Assembly: GCA_022821585.1 (NCBI GenBank) | Contig: JAJEDI010000070.1 | Span: 1-64,000 of the forward strand | Direction: 5' to 3' | Source of the DNA: Caldilineaceae bacterium | GTDB lineage: Bacteria; Chloroflexota; Anaerolineae; Caldilineales; Caldilineaceae | Length of the DNA: 64,000 nt | Part shown: piece after piece, positions 1 to 7,832 of the stretch | Layout of the letters: each line of letters starts with the position of its first letter | Position numbering within the stretch: the stretch's first letter is position 1 | The notes under the pieces: model-generated | What the model saw: only the letters and a program-made list of their open reading frames with translations | Database searches by the model: none | What the model was told of the DNA's origin: nothing | Translations under genes and position numbers: made by a program

Positions 1-364
1 TTCAACTCTGATCTTCAAACCCCGCAGTAACTACCCCCGGCCCCCTGACCCCTGCTTTTCTGGGGGGTCGGGCCTTTTCGGCCCTCCCTTGGGGGGGGGC
101 TCCCCCCCCGCAACGCCCCCTCTCCTAAAACCTCCCGCCGCAGCCAGTGTGTGGCATTATGACCTTGACGACCCGCTGCGACCGAACTTCCCCCCACCCC
201 GCCTCGTGGCTCGTACCGAGGCGTGAGCCGGCGCAGGCACGGCAAGTCCAAATCGGCCCCAACCCACCCCTCCATGACCATCAAGAGTCCGGCACACAAG
301 CAGTTCACTAAAAACAAAAAACTGACTACCAAAAACTATACCGAAAACTGCCTTCCACCTCGCA
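1..364. other. Intergenic region with GC-rich repeat
   Basis: No convincing gene lies here. The stretch holds one copy of a GC-rich hairpin element (51-130) and, at about 306-340, an AAAAACT-type heptanucleotide tract like those found at other gene ends in this window. Short open frames in it are Pro/Arg-rich products of the GC-rich repeat and have no ribosome binding site or recognisable domain. Confidence 0.6.
51..130. repeat. GC-rich double-hairpin repeat, copy 1
   Basis: This shares most of its bases with 19803-19886. Both copies read tcggg-cc-loop-ggccctccctt, then a run of G, ctcc, a run of C, and end caacgccccctctccta. In this copy the first hairpin is GGGCC/GGCCC at 70-84, and a poly-G/poly-C hairpin follows at about 91-110. 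The element is noncoding and its function is unknown. Confidence 0.7.
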
Positions 365-1387
365 TCATTCTAACACGGCCGCCTCACCCTGTGCCGCCTT
401 GTCCGCCCGTTTCTGGGCCTTGTTAAAGTCACTCCAGCGCAGCTGCTCCCGCCAGAAATAATACGCCCCCAGCAGCGTCACCGGCACCCACAGCGCCGCG
501 TGCAGCGTCAGCGTATAGCTCGCCGCCAGCTGCGTATCGATCCCATACGCCGTCAGCGTCTCGATCCCCGGCGTATCGAACGTCCCGATATACCCCGGCG
601 CCGACGGCAGCGTCGTCGCCAGATTCACGACCCCGTTCATCAACATCAGCGCCAGAAAACTGACGCTGAAGGCAAACGCATGCATCACAAACCAGTACTT
701 GACCGTCTCCATCAGCCACACGACGATGCTCGTCGCAAAAATCAACAGCAGGTCGCGCCCGCTGCGCAGACTCCCCAGCCCCGCCATGAACCGTTCAAAA
801 AGGCCGTCCGTCCGCTCGCGGAGCCGCGCCGGCAACAGATGCTCAGCCAGCCAGCCGTACAACGCCGCAATCCGCCGCGGCCGCACCGTCACCCAGATGA
901 AGAGCGCCGTGACGATCAACAGCAGAAAAGTGACAAAGACGACAAACCACTGAAATGCCGCCGGAATCGGCGCAAATGGCAGCGCCAGAAAAACGAACAG
1001 CAGCATCACCAGCCCGTCAAATACACGCTCGATGATCACCGTCGCCAGGCTGGAACTGATCGGAATCTCCTCCCGCTGCCACAGCACGTAAGCCCGCATC
1101 ACTTCCCCCGCCCGGAACGGGTACACATTGTTCCCGAAATAACCGATGCACACCACAGGAAAAAGCCTGCCCATCGAGACCGGCTTCAGATGCCGCAGCA
1201 TGAAATGCCACCGCCACGTGCGCGCCCACAGCCCCACCATGTAGACCGCCACACCCGGCACAATCCACCAGTAGTTCGCCTGCCCCATCGCCCGCCACAC
1301 CTCTGGAAGATGCAGCCCCGGCAGAATCAGATAAAGAAAAAAGACGCTGATCAGAACTCCGATCAGCAGCTGCGCCGCACGTTTCAT
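365..1387 (-). CDS. Flippase-like (LPG synthase membrane-domain) protein
   Basis: This is a 340-residue integral membrane protein of the UPF0104/AglD2-like family, the membrane half of lysylphosphatidylglycerol synthases without the cytoplasmic transferase domain. Hydrophobic segments are at about 7-24, 39-55, 127-168 (two), 212-228, 235-258 and 290-312. Family landmarks visible are RAGE at 92-95, ER..D at 120-124 and PSAPGYIG at 261-268. The ATG is preceded by GAGGGG at good spacing. Stand-alone members are thought to handle polyprenyl-linked or other lipid intermediates, but the substrate cannot be read from sequence. It sits alone, 3' of the terminator that ends the SWIM gene, so it probably has its own promoter in 1388-1572; none is clear there. 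Confidence 0.85.
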   Translation of the reverse strand: MKRAAQLLIGVLISVFFLYLILPGLHLPEVWRAMGQANYWWIVPGVAVYMVGLWARTWRWHFMLRHLKPVSMGRLFPVVCIGYFGNNVYPFRAGEVMRAYVLWQREEIPISSSLATVIIERVFDGLVMLLFVFLALPFAPIPAAFQWFVVFVTFLLLIVTALFIWVTVRPRRIAALYGWLAEHLLPARLRERTDGLFERFMAGLGSLRSGRDLLLIFATSIVVWLMETVKYWFVMHAFAFSVSFLALMLMNGVVNLATTLPSAPGYIGTFDTPGIETLTAYGIDTQLAASYTLTLHAALWVPVTLLGAYYFWREQLRWSDFNKAQKRADKAAQGEAAVLE

Positions 1388-1530
1388 CCACCCCTCTTGT
1401 CGCTACCCATCACGCTATTATTCCACACCTCCCACCCCCCTCTGAAATCCGCCCCATCCCAATCCGGTCCCACCTCAGGACTTTCCCGCGGGCTTACCTC
1501 TCTCTCCTCTCCCCTCCATGGTGCCTTGGC

Positions 1531-1566
1531 GAAAACTAAAAACTAAAAACTAGCAACTAAAAACTG
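1531..1566. repeat. AAAAACT heptanucleotide tract
   Basis: Tandem heptamers of the form ACTAAAA/AAAAACT with small variations lie upstream of the flippase-like gene. The same kind of tract recurs near 12742, 34895 and 48475, always beside a gene end. Confidence 0.6.
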
Positions 1567-1572
1567 CTGTCC

Positions 1573-1602
1573 AAAAAAAAATGCCAGGCCAATCGGCCTG
1601 GC
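1573..1602 (-). terminator. Rho-independent terminator of the SWIM gene
   Basis: Read on the minus strand, a perfect 8-bp stem (GCCAGGCC/GGCCTGGC, plus-strand positions 1583-1590 and 1595-1602) with a 4-base loop is followed by nine consecutive T. It lies about 38 bases after the SWIM gene stop at 1641. There is no T tract on the plus-strand side, so it is directional. This is the cleanest intrinsic terminator in the window. Confidence 0.88.
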
Positions 1603-1640
1603 ACTCAAAATATAAGCTATCTGGACTCTGCACGCCTGCA

Positions 1641-1892
1641 CTACCCCGGAATCGGGAGCATCGCAGGTTCAACCGCCTCACCGAGAATCTCTTCCATCGC
1701 CATTACATGGGCACATATGCTTCTGCGCTGAAACTCCTCGCAATCACAATCCCATGAACCCTGATCATAAGAAACGCGGTGATCAGAGTTCTCGCCGTGA
1801 ATCTTCACCTGCAGGTTGTGGACCCACAGGCGCTCATCTCGCTCGGCTGCGTACTGGCGGGCTTTGAGGATACGGCTGGCAATCGCGTCCAT
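1641..1892 (-). CDS. Small SWIM zinc-finger protein
   Basis: The protein has 83 residues. It carries the SWIM signature C49-x-C51-x8-C60-x-H62 (WDCDCEEFQRRSICAH), which binds one zinc and is known in DNA-associated or protein-interacting proteins. The chosen ATG at 1892 has AGAAAGGAAA just upstream. A longer frame to 1988 would add 32 residues unlike the family. The N-terminal half (MDAIASRILKARQYAAER) is helical, and the middle resembles the short beta segment that normally precedes a SWIM finger. Small SWIM-only proteins of this size are common in Chloroflexota and Cyanobacteria with no assigned role. It is monocistronic, ends at a strong terminator, and has a possible second terminator-like hairpin in its leader at 1985-2013. 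Confidence 0.8.
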   Translation of the reverse strand: MDAIASRILKARQYAAERDERLWVHNLQVKIHGENSDHRVSYDQGSWDCDCEEFQRRSICAHVMAMEEILGEAVEPAMLPIPG

Positions 1893-2426
1893 TCTGTTTT
1901 CCTTTCTCTGAGTGGAGTGGCACCCAAGTAACGAAACGGTACAGAGACAGGTTCCCGTTAAATGCACATCCCCCAAAAATAACAACACCCGGGCGCGTTA
2001 CGCTCCCAGGTGTTTACGGCTTCTGCAGACAAGACATCCCCATCTGCAATCCTGCTACATTTCGCAAAACAGTCGGCGTTCACGCTCAACATTGAGTGTC
2101 AACCCTTATTTGCCCGGGACAGTGGACAGCCCACTGTGCGGACCGGTTTGTATTGTGTTTTGCTGACCATTTCCTGAGCCGTTCATATTGGGGGTACGGC
2201 TGTCCCAAGTATACGCGCTTGCCCTCCTCATGTCAACCGCACCAACCCCGCACCGGTCCCCAACCATCCCACCCTGGTCCACCGAAACCCCTGAAAAATT
2301 ACTCTGGTGGACATCCATCTGCCAGCACCAGAACAGCTGAAATCGAGGTATCCGGAGTAGTGGACAATATGCCTACGATTTAGCTACGATCTGCCCGGTA
2401 AGTCACCTCGCCCACCCCAACGACAT
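1893..2426. other. Intergenic region, 534 bp
   Basis: No gene is supported; open frames here lack a binding site and any domain. The region contains the minus-strand hairpin with U-rich tail at 1985-2013, and a small palindrome CAGTGG/CCACTG near 2120. Nothing else was recognised. Confidence 0.5.
1985..2013 (-). terminator. Terminator-like hairpin upstream of the SWIM gene
   Basis: On the minus strand ACACCTGGG pairs with CCCGGGTGT: nine pairs, one of them G-U. An inner GCG/CGC lies in the loop, and a U-rich stretch (TTGTTATTTTT) follows. In plus-strand RNA the same hairpin has a C-A mismatch, so the minus strand is favoured. It could terminate read-through from the operon ending at 2427, or act as an attenuator in the SWIM gene leader. 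Confidence 0.5.
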
Positions 2427-2813
2427 CTACTCCACGTAAATCTCAACCAGCTCATCTTCATCCCGAACTTCCAGTATCTTCCCATTCAGTCCCGACCGCA
2501 AGGCATTCCGTATCTCCTCAACATCCAGTTCGGCCACGTCCGGTACAAACCGCGCCCCGACCGCCAGCCCCATGTTCACCAGCCCAATCGGAATCGTCAG
2601 ATTGACCCGCGTCTTGCCGCTCCTTGTATCGGATACGCGCAAACGCAGCCAGCGCCCTTCTCCGGCAGCGCGGCTCTCCCCAGTCCCCCGTTGCCGGCGC
2701 GCCTGTTCATCGCTCTTCCCCAACGCCCCCAAAAGACGCGCGCCCTCCTTCGCACTGATCTTTCCTTCCTCGATCATCTTCAAGACCCGCATTCGCTCTT
2801 CGGCTGTAGCCAT
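2427..2813 (-). CDS. SHOCT-like domain protein, last gene of the envelope operon
   Basis: The protein has 128 residues. Residues 3-33 (EERMRVLKMIEEGKISAKEG plus RLLGAL) form a two-helix SHOCT-like/YvlB-N-type tag also found at the C-termini of the DUF2089 and DUF4097 proteins of this operon. After a charged linker (34-55) comes a compact alpha/beta part containing VNLTIPIGLVNMGLAVGARF and ending in an acidic EDELVEIYVE. No signal peptide is visible, so it is probably cytoplasmic. The ATG at 2813 is preceded by GAAGAGG at about 5 bases; a TTG at 2840 with GGAAAGG upstream would add nine residues and cannot be excluded. It is separated from the permease gene by a dispersed repeat. The function is unknown; the tag suggests binding to its operon partners. 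Confidence 0.75.
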   Translation of the reverse strand: MATAEERMRVLKMIEEGKISAKEGARLLGALGKSDEQARRQRGTGESRAAGEGRWLRLRVSDTRSGKTRVNLTIPIGLVNMGLAVGARFVPDVAELDVEEIRNALRSGLNGKILEVRDEDELVEIYVE

Positions 2814-2894
2814 ATCAACCTCTTCCCCAAACTGAGACAATCACCCTTTCCTACTACCGCCGCGCAGTCCCGCAAAGAAACTCAGAACCCCCTA

Positions 2895-3037
2895 TGGTGT
2901 TCTTCGCGCCCCTTCGCGTGCCTTCGCGGACCGATCCCTTTCTCCTGTAGCAAACTCAGTCAAGAAACATCCCAAACGGGCTTGCTGTCGTTCTGTCCTG
3001 TAAATTCCTGAATGGCCTTCCTGACTCATCAGGCGAC
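2895..3037. repeat. CGCGAAGG element, copy 1
   Basis: Plus-strand core TTCGCGCCCCTTCGCGTGCC followed by TTCGCGGA, with about 110 bases of similar right flank (agaaacatccc, gcttgc, cctg/cggcct). Copies are at 5466-5616 and 50137-50281. All three abut the stop codon of a minus-strand gene; copies 1 and 3 even share the last codons (Tyr-stop). Confidence 0.75.
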
Positions 3038-3826
3038 CTAATACTGCCCCAGCAATCCGCGCCTGCGGGCAACCCGCTCCCCCCACAGAAATACGCCCCA
3101 GCCGGCAAAAAGAAAGACCGCCGTATGCACCGTCAACCACACCAGGCTTCCGTCCTGCCACACGCTGGCCAGCGACAGGTCGTCCAACACTACCCGCCGC
3201 AGCACGTCGATTCCCTGCGTAGAGGGCAGGCTTCGCGCAAACCCTTCTAGCCAGCCTGGCATCCGTTCCACCGTCAGAAAAGAACCGTTCAGGAACAAAA
3301 GCATATTCGTAAGCAGATTGCTCAGCGCATTCACCTGCTTGAACACCAGCGTCGCCCCGCCCATGAAAAAGGCGAATCCGTACAACCCCACAATTGTCAG
3401 CGCAAAAACCGGCACCCCTTCAATACGAACCGGAATCCGGATCCCCAACGCCAGCATCAGTATCCCGCCAATCAGAATAACCATCGCACTGCTGATGAAC
3501 AATGACGCCACCGAACGCCCCGCCAGTAGCAGACCCGACGGCAGCGGGCTCATGTACATCTGCTCCAGCGTTCCCGTCTGTGTCTCCTCCCGGATCCCCT
3601 GACTCATATCCGAAATCGCGAACACCGCGAAAAACCATGTCAGGTATCCCAACAGCGCCGGTGCCATCTGCTCCGGCGTGGGCCTGCCGCCCGACACAAA
3701 AAAGCTGATCCCGACGAAGAGGAACCCGATCATGAACGTCTCGAGCATGAAATTGAACCGGTACGACCACATTATGATCAACCGCTTCTGGCACTCATTT
3801 AATAGTACCGTTCCCGCCACCACCAT
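3038..3826 (-). CDS. ABC-2 type transporter permease
   Basis: This is a 262-residue membrane subunit of an ABC-2 exporter. There are about six hydrophobic segments: 25-45, 55-75, 105-130, 135-160, 170-190 and 230-250. The ABC-2 landmark EETQTGTLEQMYMSPLP lies in the first cytoplasmic loop, before the third segment. The ATG at 3826 begins 4 bases after the ATPase stop and uses AGAGGATAAGG inside the ATPase tail, so the two are translationally coupled; a longer frame to 3919 would run through the ATPase gene. It pairs with the ATPase 3831-4850. The substrate is unknown. Linkage to DUF4097 and SHOCT-like genes parallels envelope-stress and antimicrobial-peptide resistance loci of Firmicutes, which is inference. 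Confidence 0.85.
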   Translation of the reverse strand: MVVAGTVLLNECQKRLIIMWSYRFNFMLETFMIGFLFVGISFFVSGGRPTPEQMAPALLGYLTWFFAVFAISDMSQGIREETQTGTLEQMYMSPLPSGLLLAGRSVASLFISSAMVILIGGILMLALGIRIPVRIEGVPVFALTIVGLYGFAFFMGGATLVFKQVNALSNLLTNMLLFLNGSFLTVERMPGWLEGFARSLPSTQGIDVLRRVVLDDLSLASVWQDGSLVWLTVHTAVFLFAGWGVFLWGERVARRRGLLGQY

Positions 3827-3830
3827 TGCC

Positions 3831-4850
3831 TTATCCTCTGATTTCAATGCCAGCGGGCCGGGCGCCCGCGTCCAGTTCCAATCCACCGTCCTGCCCAGCC
3901 GTCTCCTTCGCCCGCTCAATCAACTCGACAAAAATCTCCTCCAGGTTCGGCTCAGCCGGCGAAACGCTGATCAGGTCCATACCTGCCGCCCGCGCCCGCT
4001 CGACTAGGTCAAAGACGGACAGTTCCTCCCCAACCTCCCCGGCCAGGACCGTGTGCCCATTCTCCCGGCTGGCCGTGAATCCGGGGAAAGCCCCGGTCTT
4101 CTCCGCCTCCACCACGCCACGCAGTCGCACCTGATAAAACTCCCGTCTGAACAGGTCGAGCAGCTCACCCGTGGAACGGTGGGCCAGCAGCCGCCCGTGG
4201 CTCATGATCGCCACCCGGTCGCAAAGACTCTCCGCCATGTCCAGTTGGTGCGTCGTCAGCACCACCGTCTTGCCCCGTTCCTTTGCCAGTTGGATAATCC
4301 ACTCCTGAACCGTCCGCGACGCCTGCACGTCCAACCCCAGTGCCGGTTCATCCAACAGCACGATCGGCGGGTCCGCGATCAACGCAGCCGCGATCGCCAC
4401 CTTCTGCTGCATTCCCCGGCTGAACTCCCCTACCGGATCCTTGCGCCGCTCCCACAAGTCCAGCTCCCGCAACAGCCGTTCTGCCCTCGCCTTCAACAAC
4501 TTGGTCGATGAGACCCCCTTTATCCGCCCAAAGTAAAGCAGGTTCTGCCACGCGTTCATGCGCCAGTATACGTTGCGAGTCCCTTCCAGCACCGCCCCGA
4601 TCTGCCGCATCGCCGGACCCCGCTGCCTGCCCACGTCATATCCGTTCAGTCGTACCGTTCCCGTCGTCGGCATCACCAGCCCGCACGCCATCTTCAGCGT
4701 CGTCGTCTTGCCCGCCCCGTTCGACCCCAGAAAGCCGAACACCTGCCCTGGCTCCACCGTCAAATCCAGCCGGCTCACCGCCTCGACATCATTGCCGCCT
4801 CGACTGCGAAACGTCTTGCTCAAGGACCTGATCTCAATTGCTGACTTCAT
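3831..4850 (-). CDS. ABC-2 transporter ATP-binding protein
   Basis: The ATPase has 339 residues and powers the adjacent permease. Visible motifs are Walker A GSNGAGKTT at 42-50, signature FSRGMQQKVAIAAAL (the usual LSGGQ is replaced by FSRGMQQ, as common in ABC-2 drug and lipid exporters), Walker B IVLLDEPALGLD, and the switch histidine in LTTHQ. A C-terminal extension of about 110 residues is typical of this branch. ATG 4850 (MKSAIEIRSL) follows GGAAATCAAG; the ATG at 4877 would overlap the upstream gene by 14 bases and is the alternative. The downstream permease starts 4 bases past the stop, so this is an operon. Confidence 0.9.
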   Translation of the reverse strand: MKSAIEIRSLSKTFRSRGGNDVEAVSRLDLTVEPGQVFGFLGSNGAGKTTTLKMACGLVMPTTGTVRLNGYDVGRQRGPAMRQIGAVLEGTRNVYWRMNAWQNLLYFGRIKGVSSTKLLKARAERLLRELDLWERRKDPVGEFSRGMQQKVAIAAALIADPPIVLLDEPALGLDVQASRTVQEWIIQLAKERGKTVVLTTHQLDMAESLCDRVAIMSHGRLLAHRSTGELLDLFRREFYQVRLRGVVEAEKTGAFPGFTASRENGHTVLAGEVGEELSVFDLVERARAAGMDLISVSPAEPNLEEIFVELIERAKETAGQDGGLELDAGARPAGIEIRG

Positions 4851-4863
4851 CTTGATTTCCAAT

Positions 4864-5322
4864 TCAATCGAATCCAATCACCAACAACTCATCCTTCCCG
4901 TTTTTCCCCTCATATAACCGTAGGAACTCCAGCGGCATGCACGACTCAAGAAATCGTTCCGGCGGAATCCCGTCGGGACGCCGGCTCTGCTCGATAAATT
5001 GGAACGCCTGCGACCAGCTTAACTTCTGCTGAAAGATCGCCCCGATCAGCGGCAGAGGGACCGGAATGCGCAGGTCCAAAACACTGGATTTCTCACTTGC
5101 CAGGCATTCGTACTTGTAGATGCGGAACCAGAAGAAGAGAACCCTGCGCCAGAATGTACTGCTTGGCTGTCGGCTGCCCTCTTGGACCTGCCGCACAATC
5201 TCCGGCAGCCCCGCCTGCCCGCCTTCCCTTGTCTCCACCACTTCGCCGCTGCTTCGGACCGCAACTGCCGCCGGAAATCGCGCCGGCAGCTGGTTGTCGC
5301 TTTCCTCTTTGCCTATGTCCAT
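4864..5322 (-). CDS. Hypothetical protein in the envelope operon
   Basis: The protein has 152 residues with no known domain. The N-terminal 50 residues are polar and low in conservation signals. A tract WRRVLFFWFRIYKYECLA (about 59-76) is aromatic and basic and may touch the membrane. The C-terminal half (LDLRIPVPLPLIGAIFQQKL, then LRLYEGKNGKDELLVIGFD) is laid out like the C-terminal domain of the 128-residue SHOCT-like protein downstream: beta strand with IP, short hydrophobic stretch, helix, then a terminal beta/acidic DEL motif. That similarity is only by eye. The ATG has GGAGG 8 bases upstream. The stop lies 13 bases before the ATPase start, so the genes are co-transcribed. Confidence 0.65.
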   Translation of the reverse strand: MDIGKEESDNQLPARFPAAVAVRSSGEVVETREGGQAGLPEIVRQVQEGSRQPSSTFWRRVLFFWFRIYKYECLASEKSSVLDLRIPVPLPLIGAIFQQKLSWSQAFQFIEQSRRPDGIPPERFLESCMPLEFLRLYEGKNGKDELLVIGFD

Positions 5323-5465
5323 CTTCCGCCTCCATCTTCATCTGGTGCCAGTTAAGCTGTACGAACTGGGCTTCGTCGACCTCTGTCAGAACAACGCTCT
5401 GCGGGCTCAAACTGCTTATCCGCGCTTGGCCACTCAGTCTAGCAAAGAATATCCGATACGCTTCT

Positions 5466-5616
5466 GTTGTTCTTCGCGCCCCTTCGCGTGCCTTCGCGGA
5501 TCATTTGTTTTCGCTTTTCACAATGTGCAAGCGAGAAACATCCCTGACAGGCCTGCCGGCTCTCCGTTCCTGCTGAACTCTGAGCGGCCTTCCCGAAATG
5601 TCAGCGGATCCGGAAG
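5466..5616. repeat. CGCGAAGG element, copy 2
   Basis: It has the same core and similar flank as 2895-3037 and 50137-50281, including gaaacatccctgacaggcctgc and a terminal ggccttcccgaaatgtcag. It ends exactly at the stop of the DUF4097 gene and splits the envelope operon. Confidence 0.75.
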
Positions 5617-7125
5617 CTACGACGCCCGCCTGCCCAGCGCATCCAACAGCTCCTCCGCCTCCGCCGCCGTGATCTTCCCCTCCGACAACATGCGCAGTAC
5701 CGTCAATCGCTCCTCCTCGGAGACCGGCTCAACGTCCTCCTCAATTTCGACGTCTACATCCACGTCCACGTCGATGTCGTCGAAATCAGTCAGCGGCTCC
5801 TCTTCTCCCACGGCAGCACCGGACGACGCATCCGTGTCAAAACTGAAGCTCCAACTGCGAGCATCCTCCCAATCTCCCTCAGCCGCCCGTTTGCCCGCCG
5901 CCCGCAGCGTCCTCCGCAGCGTCTTGCCCAGCGTGCGCGAGGCCCGTCGCTGCGCGCGCGCTGCGGCTCGTGCCCCTCTCACTCCCTCTTCTTCGCCAAG
6001 ACCCTTCAATATGCCCGCCGAATCCAGATGCACGCTGCCCCCGGCTGTCAGAGAATAACTGCTCTTCCCCGCGCCCGCGCGGAACGTATGCACGCCCGGG
6101 CCGCGCGCGACCATCGTCGCCCCGCCTTCAACAGTAAGCCCGCCGCCGCACACGGCCTTGAACGAGCCTCCCTCCGCCTCCGCCACACGGCAGCGGACAT
6201 CACCTCCCGCAGTCACACGCACGTCGCCCCGAACATCTGCTAGCTCGACACTGCCGCCGCACATGGCCGACAGCGAACCGCCGCACCTCTCTACATCCAG
6301 GTCGCCGCCCACCCCGCCAAAAGAGACCGATCCGCCAACATCGCGCAGCGTCGCCCGCCCATGGGCCTTCCGACACGAAAGCGCACCGCGAACGCTCTCA
6401 GCTGAAATGTCTCCCATCACGCGGCTCACCGCGACCTCACCCACCTCCGCGAGATGCAGCGCCCCGTTCACCGTGTCGCAGGCGACCTTGCCTCGCACAC
6501 CCCGCAAGCTGACCCGGCCCATCGCCTTGCCAATCCCTGCCGCGCCGTCAACGTTGATGAACTCCACCGCGCCGTTCGCTCTCTCGACAACCGCGTTTCC
6601 ACCGGCGTTCAGCACGTCCACGTCCGCCCGCGCCCGCTTTATTCTTAAACCGGATACATTTTGCAGCGTCAATCGCCCCGCAACGTCGGCGATCGAGAGC
6701 TCGCCCCCAATCTGCTCTGCAATCAGGTCGCCGTGCGCACTCTTCGTCACCTCCACCTCGCCTGCGACGTTCGCCAGGTTCACCCGCCCCGCCGCGCTCC
6801 CGATCCGCACGCTGCTGCCGGCCTCCTCCACCAGCAAATCCCCGGCGACCCGTTCAAATTCCACCCCGCCCCGCACGTTGTTGACCTTCACCTGTCCCGC
6901 AGCCGCGCTCTTCACCACTTCACTCATCAGCGGCAGCCGCACCACCAGGGAAGACGCAGCCTCGATTTCGAGCTGTTTCGGCCCGGCCTCCACCACCGGC
7001 TGACCTTCCTCTACGGTCGCCTCAATCAGCGCCTGCTCCCAACCCTCGACCCGCAAATCTCCTCCGCAACGGATCCGTACCCGCGGGCTCGTAGATTCCG
7101 GCTCCACCTGTATCTGCTCACTCAT
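5617..7125 (-). CDS. DUF4097-type beta-repeat protein with C-terminal SHOCT-like tag
   Basis: The protein has 502 residues. Residues about 10-370 are a long series of 15-25-residue repeats with V..V.G and GG.V turns (for example LQNVSGLRI, VKVNNVRGGVEF), the pattern of DUF4097 (putative adhesin) beta-solenoids. A basic stretch RAARAQRRASRTLGKTLRR follows. Then comes an Asp/Glu-rich linker (about 440-470, with four DV pairs in a row) and a C-terminal two-helix tag ERLTVLRMLSEGKITAAEAE at about 473-492. There is no signal peptide or membrane segment, so despite the 'adhesin' name it is probably cytoplasmic, as for Bacillus YvlB/LiaG-type proteins that act in envelope stress. The ATG has GGGGAG close upstream. 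It follows the DUF2089 gene by 81 bases. Confidence 0.85.
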   Translation of the reverse strand: MSEQIQVEPESTSPRVRIRCGGDLRVEGWEQALIEATVEEGQPVVEAGPKQLEIEAASSLVVRLPLMSEVVKSAAAGQVKVNNVRGGVEFERVAGDLLVEEAGSSVRIGSAAGRVNLANVAGEVEVTKSAHGDLIAEQIGGELSIADVAGRLTLQNVSGLRIKRARADVDVLNAGGNAVVERANGAVEFINVDGAAGIGKAMGRVSLRGVRGKVACDTVNGALHLAEVGEVAVSRVMGDISAESVRGALSCRKAHGRATLRDVGGSVSFGGVGGDLDVERCGGSLSAMCGGSVELADVRGDVRVTAGGDVRCRVAEAEGGSFKAVCGGGLTVEGGATMVARGPGVHTFRAGAGKSSYSLTAGGSVHLDSAGILKGLGEEEGVRGARAAARAQRRASRTLGKTLRRTLRAAGKRAAEGDWEDARSWSFSFDTDASSGAAVGEEEPLTDFDDIDVDVDVDVEIEEDVEPVSEEERLTVLRMLSEGKITAAEAEELLDALGRRAS

Positions 7126-7206
7126 TTCGCTCCCCCTGCATATCTGTTCGCGTTGATCTGCTCATCTCATCCCGCTAGCTCCGCCAGCCGGTGAGTCCGG
7201 AATCCT

Positions 7207-7590
7207 CTATCCACTCTGCAACTGCTCCATAGCCGCTTCATAGTCGATCTCGCCCGCCTCCAGCTGCGCCAGGATCTGCCGCCGCGCCTTCTCCGGCAGC
7301 GGCGCCGGCTCGTCCCGGCCCGGCTCAAATCCCATCGCCCGGATCATCTCGTGCAGCCGCCCCCGCAGCGTCGGGTACGACATCCCCAACTCCTCCTCCA
7401 TCCGGTTGAACTTCCCCTCACACCGAATGAACGTCGCCGCGAACTCAAGCTGCTCCTGCGACAGACCGCCAAAAGGCGTCTCCACCAGGAAACGCCCCTC
7501 CACGCGGCTGTCACACTCGCGGCAAAAGAAGCCGGTAACGGTCAGATCTCCTGCCTGGCAGATCGGGCAGGCTGTCGGTAGTGAATTCAT
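7207..7590 (-). CDS. DUF2089 family predicted regulator
   Basis: The protein has 127 residues. A zinc ribbon (C8, C11, C23, C26) is followed by a helix-turn-helix-like region at about 42-86 (LSQEQLEFAATFIRCEGKFN, then YPTLRGRLHEM), and then a SHOCT-like tail at 97-125 (EKARRQILAQLEAGEIDYEA). This is the full DUF2089 architecture. DUF2089 proteins are predicted DNA-binding regulators next to DUF4097/PspC-type genes. Its ATG overlaps the previous stop by 4 bases (ATGA), so translation is coupled. It is a likely autoregulator of this operon; that is inference from position and fold. Confidence 0.88.
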   Translation of the reverse strand: MNSLPTACPICQAGDLTVTGFFCRECDSRVEGRFLVETPFGGLSQEQLEFAATFIRCEGKFNRMEEELGMSYPTLRGRLHEMIRAMGFEPGRDEPAPLPEKARRQILAQLEAGEIDYEAAMEQLQSG

Positions 7591-7832
7591 AGCGTCTGCT
7601 CCATCCCGTCATGCCTCGAATATTCATGTAGTACCAGCTTGGCCTCAGCCCGTTGATAACGTCGTTGCAGTGCAGTCCCCCTTGCCACCAGCCACGCTCC
7701 CAAGCGCGCAAACAGCCACGCCTGCCAGCGAGGTGGTCGCCGGTACGCCCGAATCACCTCATACCTCCTCGCTTCCGAAGTCAACTTCTCTCTCCGTAGC
7801 GTCGCTTCCAAAGCCATCCGTTCCATAAACAT
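7587..7832 (-). CDS. Small basic protein, first gene of the envelope operon
   Basis: The protein has 81 residues and no recognised family. It is strongly basic with an amphipathic or weakly hydrophobic stretch WQAWLFARLGAWLVARG at about 36-52 that could lie on the membrane surface, flanked by Arg-rich helices. The start is ATG 7832 with GAGGG about 8 bases upstream; other in-frame ATGs follow within six codons. The gene begins about 50 bases after the predicted promoter and ends in an ATGA overlap with the DUF2089 gene. The tight coupling suggests a partner or membrane anchor of the regulator. Confidence 0.7.
   Translation of the reverse strand: MFMERMALEATLRREKLTSEARRYEVIRAYRRPPRWQAWLFARLGAWLVARGTALQRRYQRAEAKLVLHEYSRHDGMEQTL

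Noticed and set aside
500..1546. 348-codon plus-strand open frame
   Set aside because: Antisense to the flippase-like gene; Arg/Gln/His/Pro-rich product with no domain, typical of a shadow frame in GC-rich DNA.
5120..7003. Long plus-strand frames opposite the DUF4097 gene
   Set aside because: Ser/Pro/Arg-rich shadows of the repeat-rich DUF4097 gene; no binding sites or domains.
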